64,000 nt of DNA from Microvirga soli (GCF_016734765.1 NZ_JAERQE010000021.1:21480-85479); one strand, 5' to 3'; positions 34,033-43,583 are shown, counted from the stretch's first letter. Notes: generated by a model not told the origin, from the letters alone. Translations and numbers: made by a program.

Positions 34033-34857
34033 TTGTCGGCAGCGACAGACGGGATCCACACCGATTTTTCCGAAGGCATGAGCTATGGAGACTATCTCCG
34101 GCTCGACACCCTCCTCTCCGCCCAGTCCCCCCTGACCTCCGAGCATGACGAACTGCTCTTCATCACCATCCATCAGGTGATGGAGCTGTGGCTGAAGCTC
34201 CTGAACCGGGAGCTCGATACGGCGCTCGCCCATATCCGGGCCGACGAGCTCCAGCCGGCCTTCAAGTGCACGGCCCGCATCAACCGGATCCAGGAGCAGC
34301 TGATCCAGGCCTGGACCGTGCTCTCCACCATGACACCGTCGGACTACCTCAGCTTCCGGCCGGCGCTGGGCAAATCCTCGGGCTTCCAATCCTGGCAGTA
34401 CCGGCTCGTCGAGTTCAAGCTCGGAGCCAAGGACGCCGTGAAGATGGCACCGCACCGGCACCGGAGCGATCTCGCCGAGCAGCTCGATGCAGCCTATCGC
34501 GCGCCGGGCCTCTATGACGAAGCCCTGCGCCTGCTGGCCTGCCGCGGCTATGCGGTTCCCGCAGAAGTTCTCGAACGGGATGTGACCCAGCCCTATACGG
34601 CGCATCCCGGCGTCGAGGCGATCTGGGAGGAGATCTACCGCCATTCGGGCGAGCACTTCGATCTCTACGAGCTCGCCGAGGAGTTGGTCGATCTGGAGGA
34701 CGCTTTCCAGCAATGGCGCTTCCGGCACATGAAAACCGTCGAGCGCATCATCGGCATGCGCAGCGGCACCGGCGGAAGCAGCGGCGTCGGCTACCTGCGC
34801 AAGGCGCTGGAGAAATACTTCTTCCCTGAACTCTGGTCCGTTCGCGGCAAGCTTTGA
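34033..34857 (+). CDS. kynA: Tryptophan 2,3-dioxygenase
   Basis: This heme enzyme opens the indole ring of L-tryptophan to N-formylkynurenine, the first step of the kynurenine pathway. Seen are MSYGDYLRLDTLLSAQ, the heme-proximal region HDELLFITIHQVMELWLKLL, RHMKTVERIIGMRSGTGG and the closing GVGYLRKALEKYFFPELW. From the TTG at 34033, behind GGGAGA, the protein has 274 residues, close to other bacterial TDOs. An ATG at 33955 would add an unconserved extension. The stop overlaps the area of the kynureninase start, so the pair is an operon. Confidence 0.93.
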   Translation: MSAATDGIHTDFSEGMSYGDYLRLDTLLSAQSPLTSEHDELLFITIHQVMELWLKLLNRELDTALAHIRADELQPAFKCTARINRIQEQLIQAWTVLSTMTPSDYLSFRPALGKSSGFQSWQYRLVEFKLGAKDAVKMAPHRHRSDLAEQLDAAYRAPGLYDEALRLLACRGYAVPAEVLERDVTQPYTAHPGVEAIWEEIYRHSGEHFDLYELAEELVDLEDAFQQWRFRHMKTVERIIGMRSGTGGSSGVGYLRKALEKYFFPELWSVRGKL

Positions 34858-34874
34858 TCACGCGAGATACCGGC

Positions 34875-36068
34875 ATGCTCGATCTTCGTTCCCAGTTCTC
34901 CCGCTTCCTCGGCACAGAGCCGGACCGCCTGCATTTCGCAGCCCATAGCCACCACCCCTGGCCGGACGTGACGCGTGAGGCGCAAGTCCAGGCCTGGGAC
35001 GAGGCCGCCCGCCTCATGGACGATAAGTGGGAGCACATTCTGGGGCCGGTTCTCGACGAGTTCCGCGGCCATGTGGCCGGGCATCTCAACCTGCCGGATG
35101 CTTCCACCATCGCGGTGGCGCCGAACACGCATGAACTCCTGAAGCGCATTCTCTCCTGTTTCCCGGCCGACCGCCCGGTGCGCATTCTCACCTCCGACGG
35201 CGAGTTCCATTCCTTCACACGCCAGATCGCCCGGTTGGAAGAGGAGCGCCTCGTGGACGTGACGCGCGTTCCGGCGGAGCCTTTTGCCAGTTTCGAAGAC
35301 CGCTTTCACGCCGCAGCAAAAGCCGGGTACGATCTCGTCTTCGTCAGTCAGGTGTTCTTCAATTCTGGCTTCGCCCTGGATGGCCGCCACCTCGCTGAAT
35401 GCGACCGTGACGGCGCGATGGTCGTGATCGACGGGTATCACGGCTTCATGGCGCGGCCGACGGATCTCGGCAGCATCGCGGATCGCGTGTTCTACGTGGC
35501 CGGCGGCTACAAATATGCCATGGCGGGCGAAGGCGCATGCTTCATGCATTGTCCGCCCGGCTGGGGCGTTCGCCCACGCGACACCGGCTGGTACGCGGCC
35601 TTCGGCAACCTCATGAACGCGCAGAGCGGACAGGTGGGCTACAGCCAGGATGGCTGGCGCTTCATGGGCGCCACTTTCGACCCCTCCGGCCTTTACCGCT
35701 TCAACGCCGTGATGCGGTGGCTCGCGGACGAGGGCATCACGCCGGCGATCATTCATGCCCATGCCAAGGCGCTGCAGCAGCATTTCCTGCGTCGCGTGGG
35801 CAGTTCCGCGCTGTTTTCGAACGCCACGCCCGTGGTGCCGGCGGACGAGGTGCGACGCGGCAACTTTCTCACCTTCCAGACGCCCGCCGCGCAGGCCATC
35901 CACAACGACCTGAAGGAACTGCGCGTGGTGACCGACGTGCGCGGCGAGCGCCTGCGCCTGGGGTTCGGCATCTACCAGACGCAAGAAGAGGTGGATGATC
36001 TCCTTCAGCGCATCGACGAGGCGGGCGCGCTGGAATCCGCGCCCCTCAACACCTCGTCGGCTGCGTAA
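34875..36068 (+). CDS. kynU: Kynureninase-like PLP enzyme
   Basis: This fold-type I (class V aminotransferase) protein is encoded directly after tryptophan dioxygenase, which strongly suggests hydrolysis of kynurenine to anthranilate and alanine. Visible are VVIDGYHGF with the PLP-binding aspartate, GGYKYAMAGEGACFM with the Schiff-base lysine, and the late GERLRLGFGIYQTQEEVD. The sequence is less like classic KynU than usual, so another class V lyase is possible. Start choice is open: ATG 34875, or TTG 34854 overlapping the previous stop. The formamidase of the pathway (kynB) is not in the window. Confidence 0.78.
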   Translation: MLDLRSQFSRFLGTEPDRLHFAAHSHHPWPDVTREAQVQAWDEAARLMDDKWEHILGPVLDEFRGHVAGHLNLPDASTIAVAPNTHELLKRILSCFPADRPVRILTSDGEFHSFTRQIARLEEERLVDVTRVPAEPFASFEDRFHAAAKAGYDLVFVSQVFFNSGFALDGRHLAECDRDGAMVVIDGYHGFMARPTDLGSIADRVFYVAGGYKYAMAGEGACFMHCPPGWGVRPRDTGWYAAFGNLMNAQSGQVGYSQDGWRFMGATFDPSGLYRFNAVMRWLADEGITPAIIHAHAKALQQHFLRRVGSSALFSNATPVVPADEVRRGNFLTFQTPAAQAIHNDLKELRVVTDVRGERLRLGFGIYQTQEEVDDLLQRIDEAGALESAPLNTSSAA

Positions 36069-36071
36069 GGC

Positions 36072-37052
36072 TTACAATCCCACCATCTTCATGGCCGGCT
36101 CAGGATAGCGCGTGCCGGCAGCCGCGCCCGGCGGAATGATGCGGTCGATCCGCGCCAGATCATCGTCCGTGAGCGTCACGTCGAGCGCGCCCACATTCTC
36201 CTCGAGATAGCGGCGGCGCTTGGTGCCGGGGATCGGCACGATGTCGTTGCCCTGCGCCAAGACCCAGGCGAGCGCGAGCTGGGAGGCCGTGCATCCCTTC
36301 TCCCCGGCCATCGCCTCGATCTCGCGCACGAGGTCGAGGTTCTTCTGGAAATTCTCGCCCTGGAAGCGCGGCGAATTGCGGCGGAAATCGTCCTCGGCGA
36401 GATCGTCCACGCTCTTGATCTGCCCGGTGAGGAAGCCGCGGCCAAGCGGCGAATAGGGCACGAAGCCGATGCCGAGTTCGCGCACGGTGGCCAGGAGCTC
36501 GTCTTCCGGATCGCGGCTCCACAGGGAATATTCCGTTTGCAGCGCCGCGATGGGATGAACCGCATGGGCTCGGCGGATGGTCTGGGGGCCTGCCTCCGAC
36601 AGCCCGAGATAGCGAACCTTGCCCTGGCGCACGAGATCCGCCATGGCCCCGACCGTGTCTTCGATGGGCGTCTCGGGATCGACCCGGTGCTGGTAATAAA
36701 GATCGATCACGTCGATCTTCAGCCGCTTCAGGCTCGCCTCGCAGGCCTGGCGCACGTAGTCGGGCTTGCCATTGATACCGAGGCGCTCGCCGTTAGGGCC
36801 GCGCACGTTGCCGAACTTGGTGGCAAGCACCACCTTGTCGCGTCGGTCCGCGATGGCGCGGCCGACCAGCTCCTCGTTGCGGCCGACGCCGTACATGTCG
36901 GCCGTGTCGAGGAAGGTCACGCCAAGCTCGATGGCGCGATGGATGGTGGCGATGGATTCCGCCTCGTCGCCGTTGCCGTAGAATTCCGACATGCCCATGC
37001 AGCCGAGGCCGAGGGCGGACACCTGCAATTGGCCAAGCCGACGCTGCTGCAT
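36072..37052 (-). CDS. Aldo/keto reductase
   Basis: This 326-residue (beta/alpha)8 NADPH-dependent oxidoreductase shows the catalytic tetrad: D and Y in [20 protein letters not shown] (split), K in [10 protein letters not shown] and H in LYYQHRVDP. The C-terminal half has the cofactor-binding [17 protein letters not shown]. It belongs to the YajO/AKR11-12-like group that reduces diverse aldehydes; the natural substrate is unknown. The ATG at 37052 has GGAGA upstream and starts at the family consensus MQQRRLG. It converges on the kynurenine operon. Confidence 0.93.
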   Translation of the reverse strand: MQQRRLGQLQVSALGLGCMGMSEFYGNGDEAESIATIHRAIELGVTFLDTADMYGVGRNEELVGRAIADRRDKVVLATKFGNVRGPNGERLGINGKPDYVRQACEASLKRLKIDVIDLYYQHRVDPETPIEDTVGAMADLVRQGKVRYLGLSEAGPQTIRRAHAVHPIAALQTEYSLWSRDPEDELLATVRELGIGFVPYSPLGRGFLTGQIKSVDDLAEDDFRRNSPRFQGENFQKNLDLVREIEAMAGEKGCTASQLALAWVLAQGNDIVPIPGTKRRRYLEENVGALDVTLTDDDLARIDRIIPPGAAAGTRYPEPAMKMVGL

Positions 37053-37243
37053 GAGGATCTCCGGTGTGAAACATGAGGATGCCACCGCGCGCATGGCGGG
37101 GGTTGGAGCATCAACTGGACTCGCCCCACCCGGTTTCAAGGGCGGAGATCGTCGGACGGTCGCTTCGGCCGGCATCAGGATGATGCGGAACGGCAGGCGT
37201 TCGAGGGGCTTAACCGTCGTCGCAACCGTGCTATCCTCAGACC

Positions 37244-37717
37244 ATGCTTTCGCCATCCGTCACATTCCGTCGTCTCGGCCCAGGGGATGCTCCGGTTCTT
37301 CGCCGGGTGAACGCCTTGTTCGGTGAGGCCTTCGGGGACCCGGAGACCTACACGGGCGAGCAGCCTGACGATGCCTATTTGGAAGGGCTGCTCGCGAAGG
37401 AGCACGTCTTCGCCATCGTGGCGCTGGCCGGTGAAGACGTCCTGGGTGGGCTCGTGGCTTATGAGCTCGACAAGTTCGAGCGGGCGCGGCGCGAGGTATA
37501 CATCTATGACCTCGCCGTCGCCGCGGAACATCGGCGGCAGGGCATTGCGACCGCGCTCATCGAGCACCTGCGCGGGATCGCCGCCGGGCGAGACGCCTGG
37601 GTGATCTATGTTCAGGCGGATTACGGCGACGATCCGGCCATCGCGCTCTACGAGAAGCTCGGGGTTCGCGAAGAGGTGCTGCACTTCGACATTGCGACGG
37701 CACCTGCGTCCCGCTGA
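37244..37717 (+). CDS. GNAT acetyltransferase closely resembling AAC(3)-I aminoglycoside acetyltransferases
   Basis: This 157-residue GNAT protein follows the AAC(3)-I enzymes almost from end to end: [21 protein letters not shown] (split here), [16 protein letters not shown] (to residue 92), the acetyl-CoA loop [12 protein letters not shown] (95-106) and [20 protein letters not shown] (split) ending [12 protein letters not shown](3)-I enzymes inactivate gentamicin-type aminoglycosides by acetylating the 3-amino group. The gene is chromosomal, with host-like GC content and no integron or transposon. Whether it acts on an antibiotic or another amine is unproven. The ribosome binding site is weak. 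Confidence 0.85.
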   Translation: MLSPSVTFRRLGPGDAPVLRRVNALFGEAFGDPETYTGEQPDDAYLEGLLAKEHVFAIVALAGEDVLGGLVAYELDKFERARREVYIYDLAVAAEHRRQGIATALIEHLRGIAAGRDAWVIYVQADYGDDPAIALYEKLGVREEVLHFDIATAPASR

Positions 37718-37727
37718 TCCGAAGACG

Positions 37728-38906
37728 TCACGCTGCCTGCCCGGCGCACCAGCCCGACGACCAGGCCCACTGGAAATTATAGCCGCCGAGCCAGCCGGTC
37801 ACGTCCACCACCTCGCCGATGAAGTAGAGGCCCGGCACCGCCTTGGCCTCCATGGTCCGGGAATCGAGCTCGCGGGTATCGACCCCGCCGAGCGTCACTT
37901 CCGCCGTGCGGTAGCCCTCCGAACCCGCCGGCTTGAAGCGCCAGCGATTTACCGCCTCCTCGACCGCCCGAAGGCGCTTGTCGGAATAATCCGCCAGGTT
38001 GGCAGGCCCCTTCTCGCTCTCGGCGATGAGCTGCGCCAAGCGCTTGGGCAGGAAAGCCGACAGGGCGGTCTGCAGCGCCTGACGTCCGTTCTGCGCCCGC
38101 GCCGCGCGCAGTTCCTCGAACAGGCTCACGCCGGGCAGCATGGACAGGGTGATCTCGTCGCCCTCGCGCCAGTAGGAGGAGATCTGCAGAATGGAGGGAC
38201 CGCTCAAGCCCCGGTGGGTGAAGAGCAGCGCCTCGGCGAACTGCGTCTTGCCGCAGGCTGCCACCGCATCGACGGCGACGCCCGCGAGGGGCGTGAGCCG
38301 CTCCAGCAGGGTCGGCTCCAGGGTCAGCGGCACAAGGGCTGGGCGCGTCTCGACGATCTTCAGACCGAATTGCTGCGCGAGATCGTAGCCAAAACCGGTG
38401 GCACCCATCTTGGGAATGGACTTGCCGCCGCTCGCTACCACGAGCGAACGGCATTGCACGGCGCCTTGCGAGAGCCTGAGGGAAAACCCCACAGGCGTTT
38501 TCTCGACCGATTGCACGGAGGTGGCGAGGCGAAGCTCCACGTTGACCTGCCGCATCTCGTTGAGCAGCAGGTCGACGATCTGCTTCGACGAGCCGTCGCA
38601 GAACAACTGTCCAAGCGTCTTCTCGTGATAGGCGATGCCGTAGCGCTCCACGAGAGCGATGAAGTCGCGCTGCGTATAGCGGCGCAGGGCCGAGATGGCG
38701 AAGCTCGGATTCTGCGAGATGAAGTTGGCAGGCCCCGCGTTGAGGTTGGTGAAGTTGCAGCGCCCGCCGCCGGAGATGCGGATCTTCTCGCCGGGCTTGG
38801 CCGCATGGTCGATGACCAGCACGGAGCGCCCGCGCTTGCCGACTTCGGCCGCGCACATCATCCCGGCGGCGCCTGCGCCGATCACCACAACGTCGAACTG
38901 GTCCAA
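37728..38906 (-). CDS. BaiN/RdsA-type FAD-dependent oxidoreductase
   Basis: This 392-residue flavoprotein of the HI0933/YhiN family begins with the FAD-binding VVVIGAGAAGMMCAAEVGKRG, then KIRISGGGRCNFTNLN, the family fingerprint. The C terminus YFIGEVVDVTGWLGGYNFQ (split) completes the FAD site. Family members reduce diverse substrates (bile acid intermediates in BaiN; others unknown). The start is TTG 38906 with AGGAAG eight bases upstream; no ATG gives a complete Rossmann loop. It converges on the acetyltransferase gene eleven bases away. Confidence 0.92.
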   Translation of the reverse strand: MDQFDVVVIGAGAAGMMCAAEVGKRGRSVLVIDHAAKPGEKIRISGGGRCNFTNLNAGPANFISQNPSFAISALRRYTQRDFIALVERYGIAYHEKTLGQLFCDGSSKQIVDLLLNEMRQVNVELRLATSVQSVEKTPVGFSLRLSQGAVQCRSLVVASGGKSIPKMGATGFGYDLAQQFGLKIVETRPALVPLTLEPTLLERLTPLAGVAVDAVAACGKTQFAEALLFTHRGLSGPSILQISSYWREGDEITLSMLPGVSLFEELRAARAQNGRQALQTALSAFLPKRLAQLIAESEKGPANLADYSDKRLRAVEEAVNRWRFKPAGSEGYRTAEVTLGGVDTRELDSRTMEAKAVPGLYFIGEVVDVTGWLGGYNFQWAWSSGWCAGQAA

Positions 38907-39159
38907 GAAAGATCTTCCTAAGGGAGAATATCGGTGCTCTGCTCAGCAAAGCTTGCGTTCAGAAAGTGAACAGAGCGTTGGTAATGAACCTCTCTGAAAG
39001 GCGCAAGTATTCGGCGCCACTCATGATCTCTCGATTGAAGCCAACCCATCACAGGTGTACCATCGACAGGTTACGTGCAGCTGCGCATCCCGAAGCGACG
39101 GTGTGTCAGTAAAGCCGCCCTCCTGATACGCGAGCATTCTCGTTCCATAGGAGGCTGTC

Positions 39160-39633
39160 ATGACAATCTCCCCGACCCTTCAACGCTACATGGCCGACAA
39201 GGGCATTCAATACGACCTGATCCCGCATGAGCCAGCCATGACGTCGCTGGGCACGGCCCATGCCGGTCACATTCCCCGCGACAGCATGGCAAAGGGCGTC
39301 ATGCTGAGCGATGGGCAGCACTACATGCTGGCCGTGATGCCGGCATCCCACCACCTGCGCATGTCCGACCTGAAGACGGAATTGGGCCAGGAGCTGCGCC
39401 TCGCGTCGGAGGAAGAGATCGTCGAGGTGTTCCGCGATTGCGACCGTGGCGCCATTCCGCCTGTCGGCTCCTGCTACGGACTCAACGTGATCATCGAGAA
39501 TGATATGGACCGGCAGCACGACATCTATTTCGAGGGCGGGGATCACGCCACGCTGGTGCATATGAAGGCCGATGAGTTCGCGCGCCTCAATCCCCAGGCG
39601 CAACACGGGTCGTTCAGCGAACCCATGTACTGA
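39160..39633 (+). CDS. YbaK/EbsC-type aminoacyl-tRNA deacylase
   Basis: The 157-residue product has the YbaK fold: an N-terminal GIQYDLIPHEPAMTSLGTAH strand-helix, the catalytic lysine in DSMAKGVMLSDG, and GSCYGLNVIIENDM in place of the usual GS-x-SP loop. Relatives edit mischarged tRNAs (Cys-tRNA-Pro, Ala-tRNA-Pro). Its loop and the C-terminal HATLVHMKADEF belong to a subgroup whose tRNA has not been defined. An AGGAGG site lies at ideal spacing. Confidence 0.85.
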   Translation: MTISPTLQRYMADKGIQYDLIPHEPAMTSLGTAHAGHIPRDSMAKGVMLSDGQHYMLAVMPASHHLRMSDLKTELGQELRLASEEEIVEVFRDCDRGAIPPVGSCYGLNVIIENDMDRQHDIYFEGGDHATLVHMKADEFARLNPQAQHGSFSEPMY

Positions 39634-39792
39634 TCACGCAGGCTGGGGATTGTCAGGGAACCGATCGAAGTCGCTGTGCCGACCTGCCTCGCACAGATCG
39701 GTTCGGCAGGAGAACGGAACTGTGTTAGGGCTCACCTCATTCAAGCTTGAGCCTTGTCCCAGTCCTCCTCTCGCGCGTGATCACCCCGCCTC

Positions 39793-40230
39793 ATGCCGCA
39801 TCTTGCCGAATACGGCGCCCTTTTCGCCGCTTCCTTCCTCTCGGCCACGATCTTCCCGTTCCAGTCGGAAGCCGTGCTGTTCGCCATGCTTGTGGCCGAG
39901 CACTACACCTGGTGGGTGCTCATTCTCATCGCGAGCGTGGGCAACATTCTCGGGTCGATCGTGAACTGGTTCCTGGGCCGCTTCTTCGCCCATTTCGAGG
40001 ATCGGCGGTGGTTTCCGGTGAAGCGCCACCAGATGGCCAGGGCCGAAGCCTGGTACCACCGCTACGGCCGATGGACCCTGCTGCTCAGCTGGATGCCGAT
40101 CATCGGCGATCCGCTCACCATCGTGGCCGGTTTGCTGCGGGAGCCCCTGCGGGTCTTCATCCCGCTCGTGGCGCTGGCCAAGACCGCCCGCTACCTCGCC
40201 GTCGGGGCCTTGAGCCTGGGGTGGATTTAA
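39793..40230 (+). CDS. YqaA-family (DedA-like) membrane protein
   Basis: The 145-residue protein has about four membrane helices and the family pattern FLSATIFPFQSEAVLFAMLV, then SVGNILGSIVNWFLGRFF and SWMPIIGDPLTIVAGLLRE. YqaA proteins belong to the SNARE-associated/DedA group, which includes lipid flippases and scramblases; YqaA itself has no known activity. It overlaps the stop region of the opposite small gene by four bases. Confidence 0.88.
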   Translation: MPHLAEYGALFAASFLSATIFPFQSEAVLFAMLVAEHYTWWVLILIASVGNILGSIVNWFLGRFFAHFEDRRWFPVKRHQMARAEAWYHRYGRWTLLLSWMPIIGDPLTIVAGLLREPLRVFIPLVALAKTARYLAVGALSLGWI

Positions 40231-40469
40231 GGCCCCTGGAGGCTCGACCAGATCTCCTCCAGGTGGCCTGGCTCGATCACGTCGCCGGATGCGGTGCGGA
40301 TGACCGCATGCATCCCGGCGGGCGCCTCGTTGGTCATGGCCCAATGAACCGCCTCCCGTAAGGAGCGGAATTCCACGATATCGCTCGGGGCGCCCGGGCT
40401 GCCAGCCTGCGGGCCCAAGGGCTCGTATTGCAGATGAGCCGGAGCATCCAGATCGGTTTGCATCACCAT
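40227..40469 (-). CDS. Hypothetical protein (80 aa)
   Basis: The product contains [29 protein letters not shown] and ends [11 protein letters not shown]. The IVEF-S-REAVxxAM pattern recurs in small uncharacterised Methylobacteriaceae proteins, in my memory. No function is known. Two in-frame ATGs (40469, 40463) lie at the start. The gene overlaps the YqaA gene tail to tail by four bases. Confidence 0.65.
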   Translation of the reverse strand: MVMQTDLDAPAHLQYEPLGPQAGSPGAPSDIVEFRSLREAVHWAMTNEAPAGMHAVIRTASGDVIEPGHLEEIWSSLQGP

Positions 40470-40545
40470 GTCGCCGTCCTGCCCTTGTTCGAAGGATCCA
40501 GGCGGGACAACGTTTGCGGAGGCTCGGCCGTTTCAGCTTGGCTGC

Positions 40546-40651
40546 TAGAGCATCGTGCGGACCCAGCGGGCCCGCCCGAACGATGCTCTCATCCAAGAAG
40601 GAGGCATCGGATCTGATCCCAAAAGTGCAAGTCCACTTTTGGGTCCGAGGC
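40546..40651. repeat. Composite palindromic repeat, full copy
   Basis: Two hairpins stand in tandem. The first (40546-40589) pairs AGAGCATCGT with ACGATGCTCT. The second (40603-40651) pairs CCCAAAAGTG with CACTTTTGGG within GCATCGGA-like ends. The copy at 48950-49042 has the same two hairpins in the opposite order, so it is the same element inverted. It fills most of the 290-base gap before ilvD, which otherwise holds no gene. Confidence 0.85.
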
Positions 40652-40759
40652 TTTAGCAATGACCTTGCGGCAAAGCAGGCGCGACCACAAGGAATGGCAA
40701 ATTTTCTTGCAACTTGCGCAATTTCCGGTGAACAAGAACCCAAATTCCTGGGGGACACC

Positions 40760-42589
40760 ATGCCAGCCTATCGCTCTCGCACCACCACCCATGGCCGCAA
40801 CATGGCCGGCGCCCGCGGCCTCTGGCGGGCCACGGGCATGAAGGATTCCGATTTCGGCAAGCCGATCATCGCCGTGGTGAACTCCTTCACCCAGTTCGTG
40901 CCGGGCCACGTCCACCTCAAGGATCTGGGCCAGCTGGTCGCGCGGGAGATCGAGAAGGCGGGCGGCGTCGCCAAGGAGTTCAACACCATCGCGGTGGATG
41001 ACGGCATCGCCATGGGCCATGACGGCATGCTCTACTCCCTGCCCTCCCGCGAGCTGATCGCGGACTCGGTCGAGTACATGGTCAATGCCCATTGCGCTGA
41101 CGCGATGGTGTGCATTTCCAATTGCGACAAGATCACCCCCGGCATGCTGATGGCCGCCATGCGCCTCAATATCCCGGTGGTCTTCGTCTCCGGCGGTCCG
41201 ATGGAGGCCGGCAAGGTCGTGCTCAATGGCGTGACCAAGAAGCTCGACCTCGTGGACGCCATGGTGGCCGCCGCCGACGAGAACGTCGCGGAAGAGGACA
41301 TGAAGGTCATCGAGCGCTCCGCCTGCCCCACCTGCGGCTCGTGCTCGGGCATGTTCACGGCCAATTCCATGAACTGCCTCACCGAGGCGCTGGGCCTGTC
41401 GCTCCCGGGCAACGGCTCGACGCTCGCCACCCACGCCGACCGCAAGCGCCTGTTCGTGGAAGCCGGCCATCTGATCGTCGACCTCGCCCGCCGCTACTAC
41501 GAGCAGGACGACGCCAACGTTCTCCCGCGCTCCATCGCGTCGTTCGCGGCCTTCGAGAACGCCATGACGCTGGACATCGCCATGGGCGGGTCGAGCAACA
41601 CGGTGCTGCACCTGCTGGCCGCCGCCCACGAGGCGGAGGTCGACTTCACCATGGCGGACATCGACCGCCTGTCACGCCGGGTGCCGGTTCTGTGCAAGGT
41701 CGCGCCCGCCATCGCCAACGTGCACATGGAAGACGTGCACCGCGCCGGCGGCATCATGGGCATCCTGGGCGAGCTTGATCGCGCCGGGCTGCTCGACACC
41801 TCCGTGCCGACCGTCCATGCCGAGACCATGAAGACGGCGCTCGACCGCTGGGACGTGAAGCGTTCGAACAGCCCCTCCGTGCACGAGTTCTTTTCTGCTG
41901 CGCCCGGCGGCGTGCCGACGCAGACGGCGTTCAGCCAATCGAGCCGCTACGACAGCGTCGATACGGACCGGGTGGGCGGCGTGATCCGCAATGCGGAGCA
42001 TGCCTTCTCCAAGGACGGCGGCCTCGCCGTCCTCTCCGGCAACCTGGCGCTCGATGGCTGCATCGTGAAGACCGCGGGCGTGGACGAAAGCATCCTGGTG
42101 TTCTCCGGCCCTGCCGTGGTGTTCGAGAGCCAGGACGATGCGGTGAGCGGCATCCTCAACGGCAAGGTGAAGGCCGGCGACGTGGTGGTCATCCGCTATG
42201 AGGGACCGCGCGGCGGCCCCGGCATGCAGGAGATGCTCTATCCCACGAGCTACCTGAAATCCAAGGGCCTCGGCAAAGCCTGCGCGCTCATCACCGACGG
42301 GCGCTTCTCGGGCGGCACATCGGGCCTCTCCATCGGTCACGCCTCCCCTGAAGCGGCCGAAGGCGGCACCATCGGCCTCGTGCAGGACGGCGACCGGATC
42401 GAGATCGATATCCCGAACCGCAGCATCCGCTTGGCCGTGGACGACGCGGAACTGGAGCGCCGCCGCGGCGAGCAGCAGGCCAAGGGATGGCAGCCGGCTC
42501 AGCCGCGCAAGCGCAAGGTTTCGGGGGCCCTCAAGGCCTATGCCATGCTCGCCACCAGCGCCGCCAAGGGCGCCGTGCGGCAGATCTGA
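40760..42589 (+). CDS. ilvD: Dihydroxy-acid dehydratase
   Basis: IlvD dehydrates 2,3-dihydroxy-isovalerate and 2,3-dihydroxy-3-methylvalerate, the penultimate common step of valine and isoleucine synthesis. The 609-residue length is standard. Iron-sulfur ligands appear in [11 protein letters not shown] and [19 protein letters not shown]; catalytic elements [12 protein letters not shown] and [21 protein letters not shown] (split) are present. The ATG at 40760 follows GGGGGA and matches the family start [17 protein letters not shown]. It is probably a single transcription unit. Confidence 0.97.
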   Translation: MPAYRSRTTTHGRNMAGARGLWRATGMKDSDFGKPIIAVVNSFTQFVPGHVHLKDLGQLVAREIEKAGGVAKEFNTIAVDDGIAMGHDGMLYSLPSRELIADSVEYMVNAHCADAMVCISNCDKITPGMLMAAMRLNIPVVFVSGGPMEAGKVVLNGVTKKLDLVDAMVAAADENVAEEDMKVIERSACPTCGSCSGMFTANSMNCLTEALGLSLPGNGSTLATHADRKRLFVEAGHLIVDLARRYYEQDDANVLPRSIASFAAFENAMTLDIAMGGSSNTVLHLLAAAHEAEVDFTMADIDRLSRRVPVLCKVAPAIANVHMEDVHRAGGIMGILGELDRAGLLDTSVPTVHAETMKTALDRWDVKRSNSPSVHEFFSAAPGGVPTQTAFSQSSRYDSVDTDRVGGVIRNAEHAFSKDGGLAVLSGNLALDGCIVKTAGVDESILVFSGPAVVFESQDDAVSGILNGKVKAGDVVVIRYEGPRGGPGMQEMLYPTSYLKSKGLGKACALITDGRFSGGTSGLSIGHASPEAAEGGTIGLVQDGDRIEIDIPNRSIRLAVDDAELERRRGEQQAKGWQPAQPRKRKVSGALKAYAMLATSAAKGAVRQI

Positions 42590-42602
42590 TCGCAGTGACT
42601 GC

Positions 42603-42625
42603 CGGCCTGATGTATGATCAGGCCG
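42603..42625 (+). terminator. Hairpin after ilvD
   Basis: CGGCCTGAT pairs with ATCAGGCCG 13 bases past the stop codon. The T-run is short (TTGG). Confidence 0.5.
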
Positions 42626-42805
42626 TTGGCCACGCGACCAGGAGCATACCCTGCGGGAAGCTTGAGCGTGCGGTTCTGAACCTTGAGCGGGTCTGCGGCG
42701 TCCACACCCGCCGCAGCCAAAAGTCTCAGGGCGGCAATCCTGCCTTGACGAAACAGTGTCTCCTGGAGTCCAGTCGGCGGTACCAAATCACCCGCAGGAT
42801 CCCCG

Positions 42806-43102
42806 ATGACCCGCCTTCTATGGACCGCCAGCCTTCTTCTGCTTACGGGTCCGGTTTTTGCCCAGGATGCATCGGGAAGCAGGCCGCTCCAACTCACGGT
42901 TCGCCCGTCCGGGGTCGAGCCGGAGGTCAACGAGGCTGTGGAGCGGCAGCAGAAGCTCCTCAGGCGCTTGGAGCAAAGCAACCACATGGTGCGCTCGATC
43001 TGCGTCAATTGCGGCGACGCATGGAAGCACCAGATCTACGCGCCGTTCGACCCTTATGCTGCCTTGGGCCGCGCCGGGCCGTCAGACGACGCCGGTAACT
43101 AA
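42806..43102 (+). CDS. Secreted hypothetical protein (98 aa)
   Basis: A signal peptide (MTRLLWTASLLLLTGPVFAQ) is followed by a charged helix EVNEAVERQQKLLRRLEQSNH and a short CVNCGD motif. I do not know a family. The two cysteines separated by two residues, after export, could form a disulfide or bind metal. A modest CAGGAT site precedes the ATG. Confidence 0.65.
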   Translation: MTRLLWTASLLLLTGPVFAQDASGSRPLQLTVRPSGVEPEVNEAVERQQKLLRRLEQSNHMVRSICVNCGDAWKHQIYAPFDPYAALGRAGPSDDAGN

Positions 43103-43173
43103 CTTCCCAGGCTGACCTTTGGCCGCGCTCGGATTCAGTTGAGAACGTTTTCCGGAACCTCTATATCCAGAGA

Positions 43174-43222
43174 GGTCGAGGACGACCTCGGCTTCCTGAC
43201 AAACGGTAGGGACGGCCCTGCC
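43174..43222 (+). promoter_or_regulatory. Guanidine-II (mini-ykkC) riboswitch
   Basis: Two short hairpins with the diagnostic ACGR loops stand 22 bases apart. The first is CGAGG-ACGA-CCTCG (core 43177-43190, loop 43182-43185, extendable outward). The second is GGTAGGG-ACGG-CCCTGCC (43205-43222, loop 43212-43215). Guanidine-II riboswitches are exactly this: paired stem-loops with ACGR tetraloops that bind guanidinium and free the ribosome binding site. Here GGAGG (43229-43233) lies seven bases after the second stem and seven before the exporter ATG. Translational control by guanidine is the expected mode. Confidence 0.88.
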
Positions 43223-43240
43223 TATGACGGAGGTCCTGTC

Positions 43241-43558
43241 ATGGCATGGACTTTGCTTGCGCTTGCCGGTTTGTTCGAGATCGGCTGGGCCATCGGCCTA
43301 AAATACACCGATGGCTTCACCCGGCTGGTTCCGTCCGTTTTGACGGGCCTCAGCATGGTGGTCAGCGTCGTGCTCCTCGGCCTTGCCCTCAAGACCCTGC
43401 CGGTCGGAACGGGCTACGCGGTCTGGACCGGGATCGGCACCGTGGGAACCGCCCTGCTCGGCATCTATCTGCTGGGCGAACCTGCCACCGCGATGCGCCT
43501 AGTCTGCATCGGCCTCATCGTCTCCGGGATCCTCGGCCTCAAGTTAGCTTCAGGCTAG
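43241..43558 (+). CDS. gdx: Guanidinium exporter, SMR family (Gdx/SugE)
   Basis: This 105-residue, four-helix protein is of the SugE/Gdx subtype of small multidrug resistance proteins, a dual-topology dimer exchanging guanidinium for protons. The proton/substrate-coupling glutamate is E13. The residues that mark guanidinium exporters are in register: G10, W16, S42, Y59 and W62. The ATG at 43241 follows GGAGG and a two-hairpin guanidine-II riboswitch, which supports guanidine rather than quaternary ammonium as the natural substrate. No guanidine-degrading carboxylase is nearby. The product is older-named SugE. Confidence 0.93.
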   Translation: MAWTLLALAGLFEIGWAIGLKYTDGFTRLVPSVLTGLSMVVSVVLLGLALKTLPVGTGYAVWTGIGTVGTALLGIYLLGEPATAMRLVCIGLIVSGILGLKLASG

Positions 43559-43583
43559 CTTGGATCTGTATGGTAGAGGCGTC

